NCBI GenBank assembly: GCA_017305935.1
Contig: JAFKJU010000033.1
Span: 62,001 to 126,000, forward strand
Reading direction: 5' to 3'
DNA length: 64,000 nt
Origin: Hyphomicrobiales bacterium
GTDB taxonomy: Bacteria > Pseudomonadota > Alphaproteobacteria > Rhizobiales > Rhizobiaceae
Below are positions 18,506 to 26,948 of the stretch, piece after piece; position 1 is the stretch's first letter, and each line of letters begins with the position of its first letter. The notes under the pieces are model-generated. The model was not told the DNA's origin. It searched no databases and saw nothing but the letters and a program-made list of their open reading frames with translations. Position numbers and translations under genes: made by a program.

Positions 18506-19597
18506 ATGGGACGCATACTGGTTGAGAAGGATGTCGAGGCGGCCGTCAAGGGCGGGTCCGTCTATGCCGCCGGCGGCGGCGGCTGGGCCGATCATGGCCG
18601 CATGCTGGGCTATGCCGCCGTTGCCATCGGCAAGCCGGAACTCGTCTCCATCGACGAGCTCAACGACAGTGACTGGATCGCCACCGCCGCCGCCATCGGC
18701 GCGCCGGCCTCGACCACGCCCTGGGAAATGCGCGGTGTCGACTACGTCAAGGCGGTGCAGCTTCTGCAGGAAGCGCTGGGCGAAAAGCTCGCCGGCCTGA
18801 TCATCGGCCAGAACGGTCGTTCCTCCACCCTCAATGCCTGGCTGCCCTCGGCGATCCTCGGCCCCAAGGTTGTGGATGCGGTGGGTGACATCCGCGCCCA
18901 TCCGACCGGCGACATGGGCTCCATCGGCATGGCCGGTTCGCCCGATCCGATGATCCAGACGGCCGTCGGGGGAAACCGCGACGAGAACCGCTATATCGAG
19001 CTGGTGGTCAAGGGCGCGACGGCAAAGGTCTCGCCGGTGCTGCGCGCCGCCTCCGACCAGTCCGGCGGCTTCATCGCCTCCTGCCGCAATCCGCTGCGCG
19101 CCTCCTATGTCCGTAGCCATGCCGCGCTCGGCGGCATCTCCATGGCGCTGACGCTCGGCGAAGCGATCATCGCCGCCGAAAACAAGGGCGCGAGCGCCGT
19201 CATCGACGCCATCTGCAAGACGACCGGCGGCGTCATCCTCGCCGAGGGCACGATCACCAAAAAGAATGTGGTCTATACCAAGGAAGCCTTCGATATCGGC
19301 ACCGTCACCATCGGCAGCGGCGACAAGGCGGCCGTGCTGCATGTGATGAACGAATACATGGCGGTCGAGGATGCCGGCGGCGCCCGCATCGCCACCTTCC
19401 CCTCCGTGATCACCACGCTGTCGGCCGAAGGCGAGCCGCTCTCGGTCGGGCAGTTGCATGAGGGCATGAAGGTGCATGTGCTGCATGTGCCGAAGGAGAT
19501 CATCCCGCTCTCGGCCAGCGTGCTCGATCCGAGCGTCTATCCGGCGGTCGAAAAGGCCATGGGCATCGAGATCGCGAAATACGTATTCGGCGCGTAG
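18506..19597 (+). CDS. DUF917-family protein; probable thiohydantoin desulfurase/desulfhydrase
   Basis: 363 residues with the glycine-rich N-terminal region AAGGGGWADHGRMLGYA and the ProSer-free middle TGDMGSIGMAGSP typical of the DUF917 group. The sequence has a Cys at residue 193 (FIASCRNPLR) and another at residue 237 (DAICKTTGG). DUF917 proteins are common next to hydantoinases. As far as I recall, members have been shown to remove sulfur from thiohydantoin-type intermediates of ergothioneine breakdown, and that step is the only one otherwise missing in this cluster. 21 bases after the carbamoylase with a GGGAGACAGACG ribosome site. Confidence 0.7.
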   Translation: MGRILVEKDVEAAVKGGSVYAAGGGGWADHGRMLGYAAVAIGKPELVSIDELNDSDWIATAAAIGAPASTTPWEMRGVDYVKAVQLLQEALGEKLAGLIIGQNGRSSTLNAWLPSAILGPKVVDAVGDIRAHPTGDMGSIGMAGSPDPMIQTAVGGNRDENRYIELVVKGATAKVSPVLRAASDQSGGFIASCRNPLRASYVRSHAALGGISMALTLGEAIIAAENKGASAVIDAICKTTGGVILAEGTITKKNVVYTKEAFDIGTVTIGSGDKAAVLHVMNEYMAVEDAGGARIATFPSVITTLSAEGEPLSVGQLHEGMKVHVLHVPKEIIPLSASVLDPSVYPAVEKAMGIEIAKYVFGA

Positions 19598-19635
19598 TCG
19601 TTGACGAAGAGACGCTGACGTCGCGTCGCGGCTCT

Positions 19636-19775
19636 GCCCCTCACCCTGACCCTCTCCCCGCAAGCGGGGAGAGGGAAGCTGCCCCACCCGACGCTCGCGC
19701 GGGAGGGGACGGTGCGGCAAATCCCTTCTCCCTGTCATAACGGGGAGAAGGTGCCGACAGGCGGATGAAGGGCAA
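19636..19775. repeat. Intergenic repeat with two hairpins (CTCTCCCC-type)
   Basis: Between the DUF917 and urocanase-like genes. First hairpin CCCTCTCCCCG-CAAG-CGGGGAGAGGG at 19649-19676, second CCTTCTCCC...GGGAGAAGG at about 19723-19751, then GTGCCGACAGGCGGATGAAGGGC. Elements of this shape are dispersed in many alphaproteobacterial genomes. Its place inside the operon may reduce read-through into the last gene. Confidence 0.65.
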
Positions 19776-19809
19776 TCGCTGACGCACCAAACCCCAAGAG
19801 GACACCACC

Positions 19810-21465
19810 ATGCCCAAGCCCAATCCGCGTCATCCGAATTTCCCCATTCCCGGCGGGCCGGCCTTGCGTGCCAAGGGATGGCGGCAGGAGGCGCTGTTGC
19901 GCCTGCTGGAAAACGTCCTTTCCGTCGGCGAAGACCCGGACAATCTCGTCGTCTATGCGGCGCTCGGCAAGGCGGCGCGCAACTGGCCGGCGCATCGCGG
20001 CATCGTCAAGGCGCTCACAGAGATGGACGAGGACCAGACGCTGATCATCCAGTCCGGCAAGCCGATCGGCCTGGTGAAAACCCATGCGAAAGCGCCGCTG
20101 GTCATCATGGCCAATTGCAACATCGTGGGACAATGGGCCAAGGCCGAGTATTTCTACGAGTTGCAGCGCAAGGGCCTGATCTGCTGGGGCGGGCTGACGG
20201 CCGGGGCGTGGCAATATATCGGCAGCCAGGGCGTCATCCAGGGCACCTATGAGATCTTCATGCGCATCGCCGAAAAACGCTTCGGCGGCGAGCTTGCCGG
20301 GCGCTTCATCCTCACCGCCGGCCTCGGCGGCATGGGCGGGGCGCAGCCGCTGGCCGGCCGCATGGCGGGCGCGGCGATCCTCTGCGTCGATATCGATCCG
20401 GCCCGCGCCGAGGCGCGCAAGAAGATCGGTTATCTCGAAGAGATCGCCCCCGATCTCGATGCAGCGCTGGCGATGATCGACAAGGCGGCGCAGGAAAAGC
20501 GGGCGCTCTCCGTCGGCCTCGTGGGCAATGCCGCCGAAATCTACCCCGAGATCGCCCGGCGCGGCATCGTGCCGGATATCGTCACCGACCAGACCTCGGC
20601 GCATGACCTCGTCTATGGATATGTGCCGAAGGGCATGGGCCTTGCCGAAGTCCGCTCGCTGCGCGAGGACGGACAGGGCCAGCTGATGGCCGCCAGCCGC
20701 GCCTCCATCGTCGAGCATGTGCAGGCGATGCTGGATTTCCAGAAACGCGGCGCGGAAGTCTTCGACAACGGCAACCTGATCCGCACCCAGGCGCGCGAAG
20801 GCGGCGTCGCCAATGCCTTCGACATCCCGATCTTCACCGAAGCCTATCTGCGCCCGCTGTTTTGCCGCGCCATCGGCCCGTTCCGCTGGATGGCGCTGTC
20901 GGGCGAAGAAGGCGACATCGCCCGCATCGACGACCTGTTGCTGGAAATGTTCCCGGACAACCGGATCGTCACCAACTGGATCCATCTCGCCCGCCAGCAT
21001 ATCCCCTTCGAGGGGCTGCCGGCGCGCATCGCCTGGCTGGGGCATGGCGAGCGCACGGCGCTGGCCCGTGCCGTCAACCGGCTGGTGGGTGAGGGCGCGC
21101 TGAAAGGCCCGATCGCCTTTTCCCGCGACCATCTCGATGCCGGCGCCATGGCGCATCCCAACATCATGACCGAGGGCATGAAGGACGGCTCCGACGCCAT
21201 CGCCGACTGGCCGCTGATCGATGCGATGATGCTGTGCTCGTCGATGGCCGATCTCGTCGTCGTCCATTCCGGCGGCGGCGGCTATGCCGGCTTCATGACC
21301 AGCTGCGGCGTCACCGTCGTCGCCGACGGCACGGATGCGGCGGATGAGCGGCTCGACCATGCGCTGACCAACGACACCGCGCTCGGCGTCATGCGGTATG
21401 CCGATGCGGGTTATGAGGAGGCGCTGGACGAGGTGGAGAAGAAGGATATTCCCTACATCCGGTAA
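19810..21465 (+). CDS. Urocanase-like hydratase; probable thiourocanate hydratase
   Basis: 551 residues, urocanate hydratase fold: WQYIGSQGVIQGTYEIF near 134, NAD-binding LTAGLGGMGGAQP near 168, VTDQTSAHD, RDHLDAGAMAHPN and MKDGSDAIADWPL. The classical urocanase signature F-Q-G-L-P-x-R-I-C-W reads FEGLPARIAW here (about residues 400-409), so the invariant Cys is Ala. With the MIO-less lyase this suggests thiourocanate, not urocanate, as substrate. The gene is 212 bases after DUF917, across a repeat, and has AAGAGGACACCACC before its ATG. Confidence 0.75.
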   Translation: MPKPNPRHPNFPIPGGPALRAKGWRQEALLRLLENVLSVGEDPDNLVVYAALGKAARNWPAHRGIVKALTEMDEDQTLIIQSGKPIGLVKTHAKAPLVIMANCNIVGQWAKAEYFYELQRKGLICWGGLTAGAWQYIGSQGVIQGTYEIFMRIAEKRFGGELAGRFILTAGLGGMGGAQPLAGRMAGAAILCVDIDPARAEARKKIGYLEEIAPDLDAALAMIDKAAQEKRALSVGLVGNAAEIYPEIARRGIVPDIVTDQTSAHDLVYGYVPKGMGLAEVRSLREDGQGQLMAASRASIVEHVQAMLDFQKRGAEVFDNGNLIRTQAREGGVANAFDIPIFTEAYLRPLFCRAIGPFRWMALSGEEGDIARIDDLLLEMFPDNRIVTNWIHLARQHIPFEGLPARIAWLGHGERTALARAVNRLVGEGALKGPIAFSRDHLDAGAMAHPNIMTEGMKDGSDAIADWPLIDAMMLCSSMADLVVVHSGGGGYAGFMTSCGVTVVADGTDAADERLDHALTNDTALGVMRYADAGYEEALDEVEKKDIPYIR

Positions 21466-21477
21466 GCTGATGCTTGC

Positions 21478-21637
21478 GAAGCCCCCTCATCCGGTCTGTC
21501 GGCCATCGTCTCCCCGAGGAGACAAGGGAGGGGCGCAGCTTGTTCAGTTACATTCTCTTCCGGCGAAGAGAAGAAGCGGCGTTGCGCCAAACCATCTTCT
21601 TCACTCAAGGACAGATGAGGGGGGAGCAACCGCAAGG
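21478..21637. repeat. Intergenic repeat (CCCCCTCATCCG...CTCATC type)
   Basis: Between the urocanase-like gene and a convergent VOC gene. It opens CCCCCTCATCCGGTCTGTCGG and closes AGATGAGGGGGGAG, with inner runs TCTCCCCGAGGAGACAAGGGAGGGG and CTCTTCCGGCGAAGAGAAG-like hairpins; related in style to the repeat at 19636. No gene seen in it. Confidence 0.55.
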
Positions 21638-21653
21638 CCGGGAAGGCGTCTGC

Positions 21654-22052
21654 TTACTGGTTCGACGCGACGATCCGGTTGGAGATCTCGACGAGATTGC
21701 CGTCAGGATCGCGGATATAGACCGAGCGGATTGCTCCCGTCGCGCCGGTGCGTGGCGCGGGACCTTCGACGATGGGCACGCCCATGCGGGCGAGATGGGC
21801 GATGACGTCGGAGAGCGGCGTTGCCGCGAGGAAACAAAGGTCGGCAGAGCCCGGCGTGGCAAGGAGGGCTTTCGGCTCGAATTCGCGGCCGCGCTCATGC
21901 AGGTTGATCTTCTGGTTGCCGAATTTCAGCGCCTTGCGCCCCTGCGCGAAGACATCCACCGTCATGCCCAGCACCTCGGTATAGAAATCGCAGGTCGCCT
22001 CGATGCTGGCCACGGTCAGCACCAGATGGTCGAGATGGTCGATACGGATCAT
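21654..22052 (-). CDS. VOC-family protein (glyoxalase/dioxygenase-like)
   Basis: 132 residues. IDHLDHLVLTVASIEATCDFY opens the first module, with the His of DHLVL as a likely metal ligand; YIRDPDGNLVEIS closes the second, with Glu as the last ligand. The open frame extends to 22118, but MIRIDHLDH at 22052 has GGAGGAG upstream. Substrate unknown; the annotation 'VOC family virulence protein' is often attached to this type without functional proof. 70 bases downstream of another glyoxalase-like gene on the same strand. Confidence 0.8.
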   Translation of the reverse strand: MIRIDHLDHLVLTVASIEATCDFYTEVLGMTVDVFAQGRKALKFGNQKINLHERGREFEPKALLATPGSADLCFLAATPLSDVIAHLARMGVPIVEGPAPRTGATGAIRSVYIRDPDGNLVEISNRIVASNQ

Positions 22053-22122
22053 GCGGGCTCCTCCTGCCGGAGGATGGGCCGATTCGCGGGCGCGCGGCAA
22101 GCATGCCGGCGCCCGCAACGGT

Positions 22123-22665
22123 TCAGACCTTCTCGCAGAAGGCGATGCGGTTGTTGAAGGGATCGGTGACCGTCATCTCCAGCCCCCAAGGGGCCTCCTC
22201 GACGCCGGGCTTCATGTAGCGGTAATCTTTGCCGATCAATTCTTCGCGGAAGGCACGCACGCCGGTCATCCAGACGAAGGCCTTGGCGCCGGGCGAGGCA
22301 TCGCCCGCATGTTCCGAAAGGTGGAGGATCATGCCGCTGCGCGACACCTGGCAATAGAGCGGAAAATTATCGCCGAAGCGATGTTCCCAATCGATGCTGA
22401 ACCCCAGAAAATCCCGGTAGAATTCCATGGCCTTCTCCACAGAGAAGATGCGGAAGATCGGGATGGGCGGGTTGATCGTCACCGCCTCCTGCGGCGCGGC
22501 CGCTTGCGCCGCATCGATGCGGGCGGAGAGAATATTCCAGTGTTCGCAGCCGAACTGGTCGGCGACGATTTCCAAAGCTTCGGAATGGCTGATCGCTATG
22601 TCGCGGGCGGCAAAAGCCTGCCGCAACACCCTAGCCATGAGTTTGGCATCGCGAAAATCGCGCAT
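22123..22665 (-). CDS. Glyoxalase-superfamily protein with helical N-terminal domain
   Basis: 180 residues. Residues 1-55 (MRDFRDAKLMARVLRQAFA then ISHSEALEIVADQFGCEHWN) form a small helical domain often found in front of this glyoxalase type. From residue 65 a bleomycin-resistance-like VOC module runs: PIFRIFSVEKAMEFYRDFLG ... GMILHLSEHAGDASPG ... VTDPFNNRIAFCE. Possible roles are drug binding or lactoylglutathione-like chemistry; nothing here decides. It is upstream of the other VOC gene on the minus strand. Confidence 0.75.
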   Translation of the reverse strand: MRDFRDAKLMARVLRQAFAARDIAISHSEALEIVADQFGCEHWNILSARIDAAQAAAPQEAVTINPPIPIFRIFSVEKAMEFYRDFLGFSIDWEHRFGDNFPLYCQVSRSGMILHLSEHAGDASPGAKAFVWMTGVRAFREELIGKDYRYMKPGVEEAPWGLEMTVTDPFNNRIAFCEKV

Positions 22666-22811
22666 GGTTCATCCTTCGCTGGCGGTAAACGGAACCGATC
22701 AGTGCCCGCATTGCTGACCCGCTTACCATCGTTGGCCGAAAGGCGAGGATGACAGGGTGCAAAAATCTGGATGCATTCACCATGACGCCGAAACGTCGCG
22801 GGACAGCAGGC

Positions 22812-22843
22812 TGCATCCGGCCGGGATCGAACCTAGCCGGATG
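22812..22843. terminator. Inverted repeat, possible terminator
   Basis: GCATCCGG ... CCGGATGC, 8-base arms around 16 bases, 19 bases beyond the stop of the minus-strand cysteine-desulfurase-like gene. No good T-run follows, so the terminator role is uncertain. Confidence 0.35.
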
Positions 22844-22861
22844 CTATTTGCAACACAAGTC

Positions 22862-24103
22862 TCAGCGTTTGCCGGCGATGATCTCGCGGAGAACCACCCC
22901 GAAGCGTTTCGCCTCTTCCCGCGTGTTGTAATGCACCATGGAGATGCGCAGCGCGCCCTCCTCCATGGTCAGGCCGAGCCGCTTCATCAGGCGCGGCGCG
23001 AACATGTGGCCGTCGCGCAGGCCGATGCCGGCCTCGCCCATCTTGCGGGCAATGACCTGCGGCGAATGGCCGGGAATGGAAAAACAGATGGTCGGCACCC
23101 GGCCGGAAACCTTTTCATCCTCGGAAATGCCGTAGATCACGGCGCCGTTGGCCCTGAGTTCCGCCAGCAAGGCCTTCGACAATTCCATTTCGTATGCGCG
23201 GATCGCGCCCATCGCCGCCGCAAGGGCGGCGCGGCGGGAATTGGCCTCGGGCAGGAAACGGCGGCCGAGCGCTTCGAGATAGTGTACGGCGGCATTCATG
23301 CCGGCGACGTTTTCATAGGTGAAGGTGCCGACCTCGATCTTGTAGGGCGGCACGTCGGGAATGAAATCCTCCTTGAAGGTCGGCAGCCTGACCAACGCCT
23401 CGTAGCGTCCCCAGAGAAAACCCATATGCGGCGAGAAATTCTTGTAGCCGGAGCAGACGAGATAATCGCAATCCCAGGCCTGCACGTCGATCAGACCGTG
23501 TGGACCGTAATGCACGCAATCAAGGAAGACTTCCGCGCCCGCTGCATGGGCGATGCGGCCGACGCTCGCCACATCGACGATGGTGCCGATCGAATGGGCG
23601 GTGACCGTGCAGGCGACGAGGCGGGTGCGGTCGTTGACGAGCGGCTTCAGATCCTCGGGGTTCAGCGTGCCGTCCTCGCGCATCCGCCACCAGACGATCT
23701 TGGCGCCGTCCGCCTCCAGCGCCATCCAGGTGGCGATGTTGGCGTCGTGATCCATGTCGGTGATGACGATCTCGTTACGCTCACCCAACATCTTCGCGAT
23801 GCCGAGGCTGACGAGGCGGATGAAAGAGGTGGCGTTCAGCCCGAAGGAGATTTCCTCCGGCCTGAAAGCATTGACCAGCATGGCGACGCTTTCGCGCGCC
23901 GCCGCCAGATTGCGGTCGACGCCCTGGCTATGGGCATAATGGGCCATGCGCTGGACATTGTAGTCGACAAGGTGGTTCGCCACCGCATCCACCACCGCCT
24001 GCGGCACCTGCGCGCCGCCGGCATTGTCGAGAAAGATGAAATCGCCGGCCTTTTGCAGCGCCGGAAACATTTTCCGGATGTCATGAACGGGAAAGTCGCG
24101 CAT
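22862..24103 (-). CDS. Cysteine desulfurase-like PLP enzyme
   Basis: 413 residues, class V aminotransferase fold. [11 protein letters not shown] opens it, [12 protein letters not shown] and [14 protein letters not shown] follow, DCVHYGPHG holds the cofactor Asp, and [12 protein letters not shown] carries the PLP lysine (Lys221). It resembles the 'cysteine desulfurase-like' SufS-type subfamily, for which the true substrate is not settled; it has no neighbouring Fe-S assembly genes. The start at 24103 has GGGAG 9 bases upstream; the frame is open to 24268. Whether it handles sulfur from the nearby thio-compound cluster is only a thought. Confidence 0.8.
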   Translation of the reverse strand: MRDFPVHDIRKMFPALQKAGDFIFLDNAGGAQVPQAVVDAVANHLVDYNVQRMAHYAHSQGVDRNLAAARESVAMLVNAFRPEEISFGLNATSFIRLVSLGIAKMLGERNEIVITDMDHDANIATWMALEADGAKIVWWRMREDGTLNPEDLKPLVNDRTRLVACTVTAHSIGTIVDVASVGRIAHAAGAEVFLDCVHYGPHGLIDVQAWDCDYLVCSGYKNFSPHMGFLWGRYEALVRLPTFKEDFIPDVPPYKIEVGTFTYENVAGMNAAVHYLEALGRRFLPEANSRRAALAAAMGAIRAYEMELSKALLAELRANGAVIYGISEDEKVSGRVPTICFSIPGHSPQVIARKMGEAGIGLRDGHMFAPRLMKRLGLTMEEGALRISMVHYNTREEAKRFGVVLREIIAGKR

Positions 24104-24198
24104 TCTGAATTGCTCCCATGTCGTTTTCTCCATCCGATCACAGGTTATTTTAAAGTTCAAGCATCCTGGGGGCGATTGCATCACATCCGGGAATTGCC

Positions 24199-24303
24199 TA
24201 AAGCGCAGCGCGATCCTTCGGATTCGCCTGCCTCGCTTTAGAGCTTTGTTTTCGCATGTTGTTATCACAAAACCGCTTCACACTTTCGTGCAACATGCTC
24301 TAG
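24199..24303. repeat. Rhizobial intergenic two-hairpin repeat, copy 2
   Basis: 105 bases from TAAAGCGCAGCGCGATCC to CATGCTCTAG. Left hairpin: TAAAGCG ... CGCTTTA. Right hairpin: GCATGTTG ... CAACATGC. Same length, order and ends as the copy at 2311-2414. It lies between the desulfurase-like gene and coaBC and marks the right edge of the region I consider inserted. Confidence 0.8.
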
Positions 24304-24335
24304 TTTCGCCACCATGGTGTCGAGGAGGAAAGATC

Positions 24336-25556
24336 ATGCTATCCGGCAAACGCATCCTGCTGATCATTTCGGGCGGCATCGCCGCCTATAAGAGCCTCGA
24401 CCTCATCCGCCGCCTGCGCGAACGCGGTGCGGCCGTGCGGCCGGTGATGACGGCGGGGGCGCAGCAGTTCGTGACGCCGCTGGCGGTCGGGGCGCTGGCG
24501 GCCGATCATGTGTTTACCGAGATTTTCTCGCGCGAGGATGAGCAGGATGTCGGCCATATCAGGCTGGCGCGCGATTGCGACCTGGTGCTGGTCGCGCCAG
24601 CCACCGCCGACCTGATGGCGAAGATGGCGAACGGGCTTGCCGACGACCTCGCCTCCACGGTGCTGCTCGCCACCGACCGGCCGGTTCTCGTGGCACCTGC
24701 CATGAACCCGGTCATGTGGTCGGCCGCAGCGACGCGGCGCAATGTCGAGCGGCTGAAGGCGGACGGCATCCGCTTCATCGGCCCCGCTGCCGGAGAGATG
24801 GCCGAAAGCGGCGAGGCGGGGGTGGGCCGAATGGCCGAGCCGCTGGATATCGTCGCATCCGTGGAACGTCTGCTGGACAATCGGCCAAAGCCGCTGGCGG
24901 GATGCACCGCCATCGTCACCTCGGGTCCGACGCATGAGCCGATCGATCCGGTGCGCTACATCGCCAACCGCTCTTCCGGCCGCCAGGGCCATGCGATTGC
25001 CGCAGCCCTTGCAGCCCTCGGCGCCGATGTCACTCTCGTGTCCGGCCCGGTGACCATTCCCGATCCTGCCGGCGTCACCACCATTCATGTGGAGCGGGCT
25101 GAGGAGATGCGTGATGCCGTGGTCTCGCGCCTGCCCGCAGATATCGCCGTGATGGTCGCCGCCGTCGCCGACTGGCGGGTGGCCGCGGCCTCCGGCCAGA
25201 AGATCAAGAAGCAGCCCGGCGAAGCGCCGCCGCCGCTGATGCTGACCGAAAACCCGGATATCCTGAAAACCGTCGGCCATCACGGGCAGCGCCCGCGCCT
25301 CGTCGTCGGCTTTGCGGCGGAGACGCAGAGCGTCGAGGAAAACGGCCGGGCGAAGCTCACGCGCAAGGGCGCCGACATGATCGTCGCCAACGACGTCTCG
25401 CCGGAAACCGGCATCATGGGCGGCACACGCAACCGGGTGAAGATCATCGCCCGCGACGGCGTGTCCGACTGGCCCGACATGGGCAAGGACGAGGTGGCGG
25501 AAAAGCTGGCGTTGCTGATCGCCGAAAAGCTCAAGGCGACGGGAGACAAGGCATGA
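24336..25556 (+). CDS. coaBC: Bifunctional phosphopantothenoylcysteine decarboxylase/synthase
   Basis: 406 residues, two steps of coenzyme A synthesis. The N-terminal CoaC flavoprotein half shows ISGGIAAYKSLDLIRRL, FMN-contacting LVAPATADLMAKMANGLADDL and PAMNPVMW. The C-terminal CoaB half begins at about residue 190 with TSGPTHEPIDPVRYIANRSSGRQG. ATG at 24336 is preceded by GAGGAGGAAAG. The next gene overlaps its stop by 4 bases. In rhizobial genomes I remember coaBC close behind ubiB. Confidence 0.95.
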   Translation: MLSGKRILLIISGGIAAYKSLDLIRRLRERGAAVRPVMTAGAQQFVTPLAVGALAADHVFTEIFSREDEQDVGHIRLARDCDLVLVAPATADLMAKMANGLADDLASTVLLATDRPVLVAPAMNPVMWSAAATRRNVERLKADGIRFIGPAAGEMAESGEAGVGRMAEPLDIVASVERLLDNRPKPLAGCTAIVTSGPTHEPIDPVRYIANRSSGRQGHAIAAALAALGADVTLVSGPVTIPDPAGVTTIHVERAEEMRDAVVSRLPADIAVMVAAVADWRVAAASGQKIKKQPGEAPPPLMLTENPDILKTVGHHGQRPRLVVGFAAETQSVEENGRAKLTRKGADMIVANDVSPETGIMGGTRNRVKIIARDGVSDWPDMGKDEVAEKLALLIAEKLKATGDKA

Positions 25557-25909
25557 GCCTGTTTTCGCAATCAGGCTTTGATTCGACGCTGGCGCCCATC
25601 CCCGGCGTCACCTTCGTCGAGCAGTGGGAATCGCATGTCGCCAAGGTCGGCGAAAAGGTGTTTGCCGTGCTGCGGCCGGACGAGCGCCTCGTCGTCAAGG
25701 TCAGCGAGGAAAGCTTCGAGATCCTGACGGCGATGGAGGGCATCGACCAGGCGCCCTATTTCGCCAAGCGCAAATGGGTGACCATCGACAAGGCTTCGCC
25801 GCTCGTCGAGGACGATGTGCTGCATTATCTGCACCGCTCCTACGATCTCGTTGCCGAAGGGCTGACGAAAAAGCTGCGGGCGGAACTGGGCATCGTGCCG
25901 CTCAGTTAA
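25553..25909 (+). CDS. MmcQ/YjbR family protein
   Basis: 118 residues, a small CyaY-like double-wing fold protein. VTFVEQWESHVAKVGEKVFAVL and the ending WVTID...LHYLHRSYDLVAEGL are family-like. Members are often labelled DNA-binding on structural grounds; the function is not known. Translationally coupled to coaBC by an ATGA overlap. The next gene is convergent, its stop one base away. Confidence 0.75.
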   Translation: MSLFSQSGFDSTLAPIPGVTFVEQWESHVAKVGEKVFAVLRPDERLVVKVSEESFEILTAMEGIDQAPYFAKRKWVTIDKASPLVEDDVLHYLHRSYDLVAEGLTKKLRAELGIVPLS

Positions 25910-25910
25910 A

Positions 25911-26720
25911 TCAACCCGAGGACGCCGTCGAAGCCTCGATCTGGTCGGCGGGTTTGAACAGCGCTGTTTCCAGCCCGTTTTCGCTGACGATCACGGCGCT
26001 GCCGTCGGGAATCTCGACCCAGGTGTCGGCCTCGTCGTTCAACGGCTCCGACACCAGGCAATAACCGCCACCCTGGCCGATTGGCGCGGCATAGAGCGTC
26101 GGGGCCTTGAAATCCGTGGCGTAGCGCACGGCATAGAGCGCTTTTCCGTCAGAGAACGCAGCGGTGAAGCGCACCAACGCATCGCCGGTGAGGTGGCGCG
26201 ACAGGCGCTCGACGAAAGCCAGCGTTTCCGAGATGGCGCCGAGCGGATTGTCGCGCAGGCCGAACTGCATGGCAAGCAGGAAGATCAGTTCCGAATCGGT
26301 CGAGCCGAAGCGGGCATTGAACAGTTCGTCGCTGAGCATGGTCTCCATCGGCCGGCGCAGGCGGTCGAAATCCGCGATCTGGCCGTTATGCATGAAGCAC
26401 CAGTTTTCATGGATGAAGGGATGGCAGTTGTCGCGGCGCGTGCCGCCATTGGTGGCGGCACGGACATGGGCGAGGAACAGCGGCGAGCGAATCTGCCGCG
26501 CGATGCTTTTCAGATTGCAATCCGACCAGGCCGGCAGGATATCGCGATAACGGCCGGGATCGGGCCGGTCGCCATACCAGGCGACTCCGAAGCCATCGCC
26601 ATTGGTCGCCGTCTTGGCGCGCGTGGCGCAGTGTGATTGCTCGATCAGCGAATGCGCAGGTGAGGAGACCAGTTCCTCAAGATAGATGGGGTCTCCCCGA
26701 TAGGCGGCCCAACGGCACAT
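25911..26720 (-). CDS. Class II glutamine amidotransferase (YafJ type)
   Basis: 269 residues. The N-terminal nucleophile is Cys2 (MCRWAAYRG), with HVRAATNGG, CFMHNGQI and GSTDSELIF as in other Ntn glutaminases. It is a stand-alone domain like YafJ; EgtC of ergothioneine synthesis has the same fold. No egtB or egtD is nearby in this window, so I do not assign that role. Convergent with the MmcQ-like gene and divergent from the DUF3237 gene. Confidence 0.8.
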   Translation of the reverse strand: MCRWAAYRGDPIYLEELVSSPAHSLIEQSHCATRAKTATNGDGFGVAWYGDRPDPGRYRDILPAWSDCNLKSIARQIRSPLFLAHVRAATNGGTRRDNCHPFIHENWCFMHNGQIADFDRLRRPMETMLSDELFNARFGSTDSELIFLLAMQFGLRDNPLGAISETLAFVERLSRHLTGDALVRFTAAFSDGKALYAVRYATDFKAPTLYAAPIGQGGGYCLVSEPLNDEADTWVEIPDGSAVIVSENGLETALFKPADQIEASTASSG

Positions 26721-26814
26721 GAATCACTCCGATCGATACGGCGACTTGCCTGTTCCGGCACAATCCGACACCCAGACCGCCATCGGCGATTGCGCGAATT
26801 GCCCCTCGTCAGTT

Positions 26815-26831
26815 TTGACCGATTTGGTCAA
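26815..26831. promoter_or_regulatory. Inverted repeat, candidate operator
   Basis: TTGACC-GATTT-GGTCAA, perfect 6-base arms, in the 228-base divergent region between the glutamine amidotransferase and the DUF3237 gene. It has the look of a dimeric repressor site; no matching regulator is adjacent. Confidence 0.35.
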
Positions 26832-26948
26832 TGCTTGATTAACTGCGTTTCATGAATGACAAAATCATGGCAGCGAAGCCAGCTTTATGCGTTCACTCTT
26901 TCATGTCGCTCGATGACAGAGCGTGAACACGAACGGAAAAGACACGTC

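Noticed and set aside
19598..19809. Separate small gene between the DUF917 and urocanase-like genes
   Set aside because: The interval is accounted for by a hairpin repeat plus the ribosome site of the next gene.
19735..21360. 541-codon minus-strand open frame opposite the urocanase-like gene
   Set aside because: Antisense shadow; the plus strand has clear urocanase motifs throughout.
14231..21465. Ordinary histidine utilisation (hut) operon
   Set aside because: MIO triad absent, urocanase signature changed, no imidazolonepropionase or formimino-glutamate enzyme, and hydantoinase, carbamoylase and DUF917 present instead.
22755..22860. tRNA-like gene after the glyoxalase gene
   Set aside because: GGGATCGAACC resembles a T-arm on the minus strand, but no matching acceptor stem or anticodon arm could be folded.
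25911..26720. EgtC of ergothioneine synthesis, forming a synthesis/degradation pair with the catabolic cluster
   Set aside because: The fold is shared by many class II amidotransferases and no egtA, egtB or egtD is nearby; a YafJ-type enzyme is the simpler reading.
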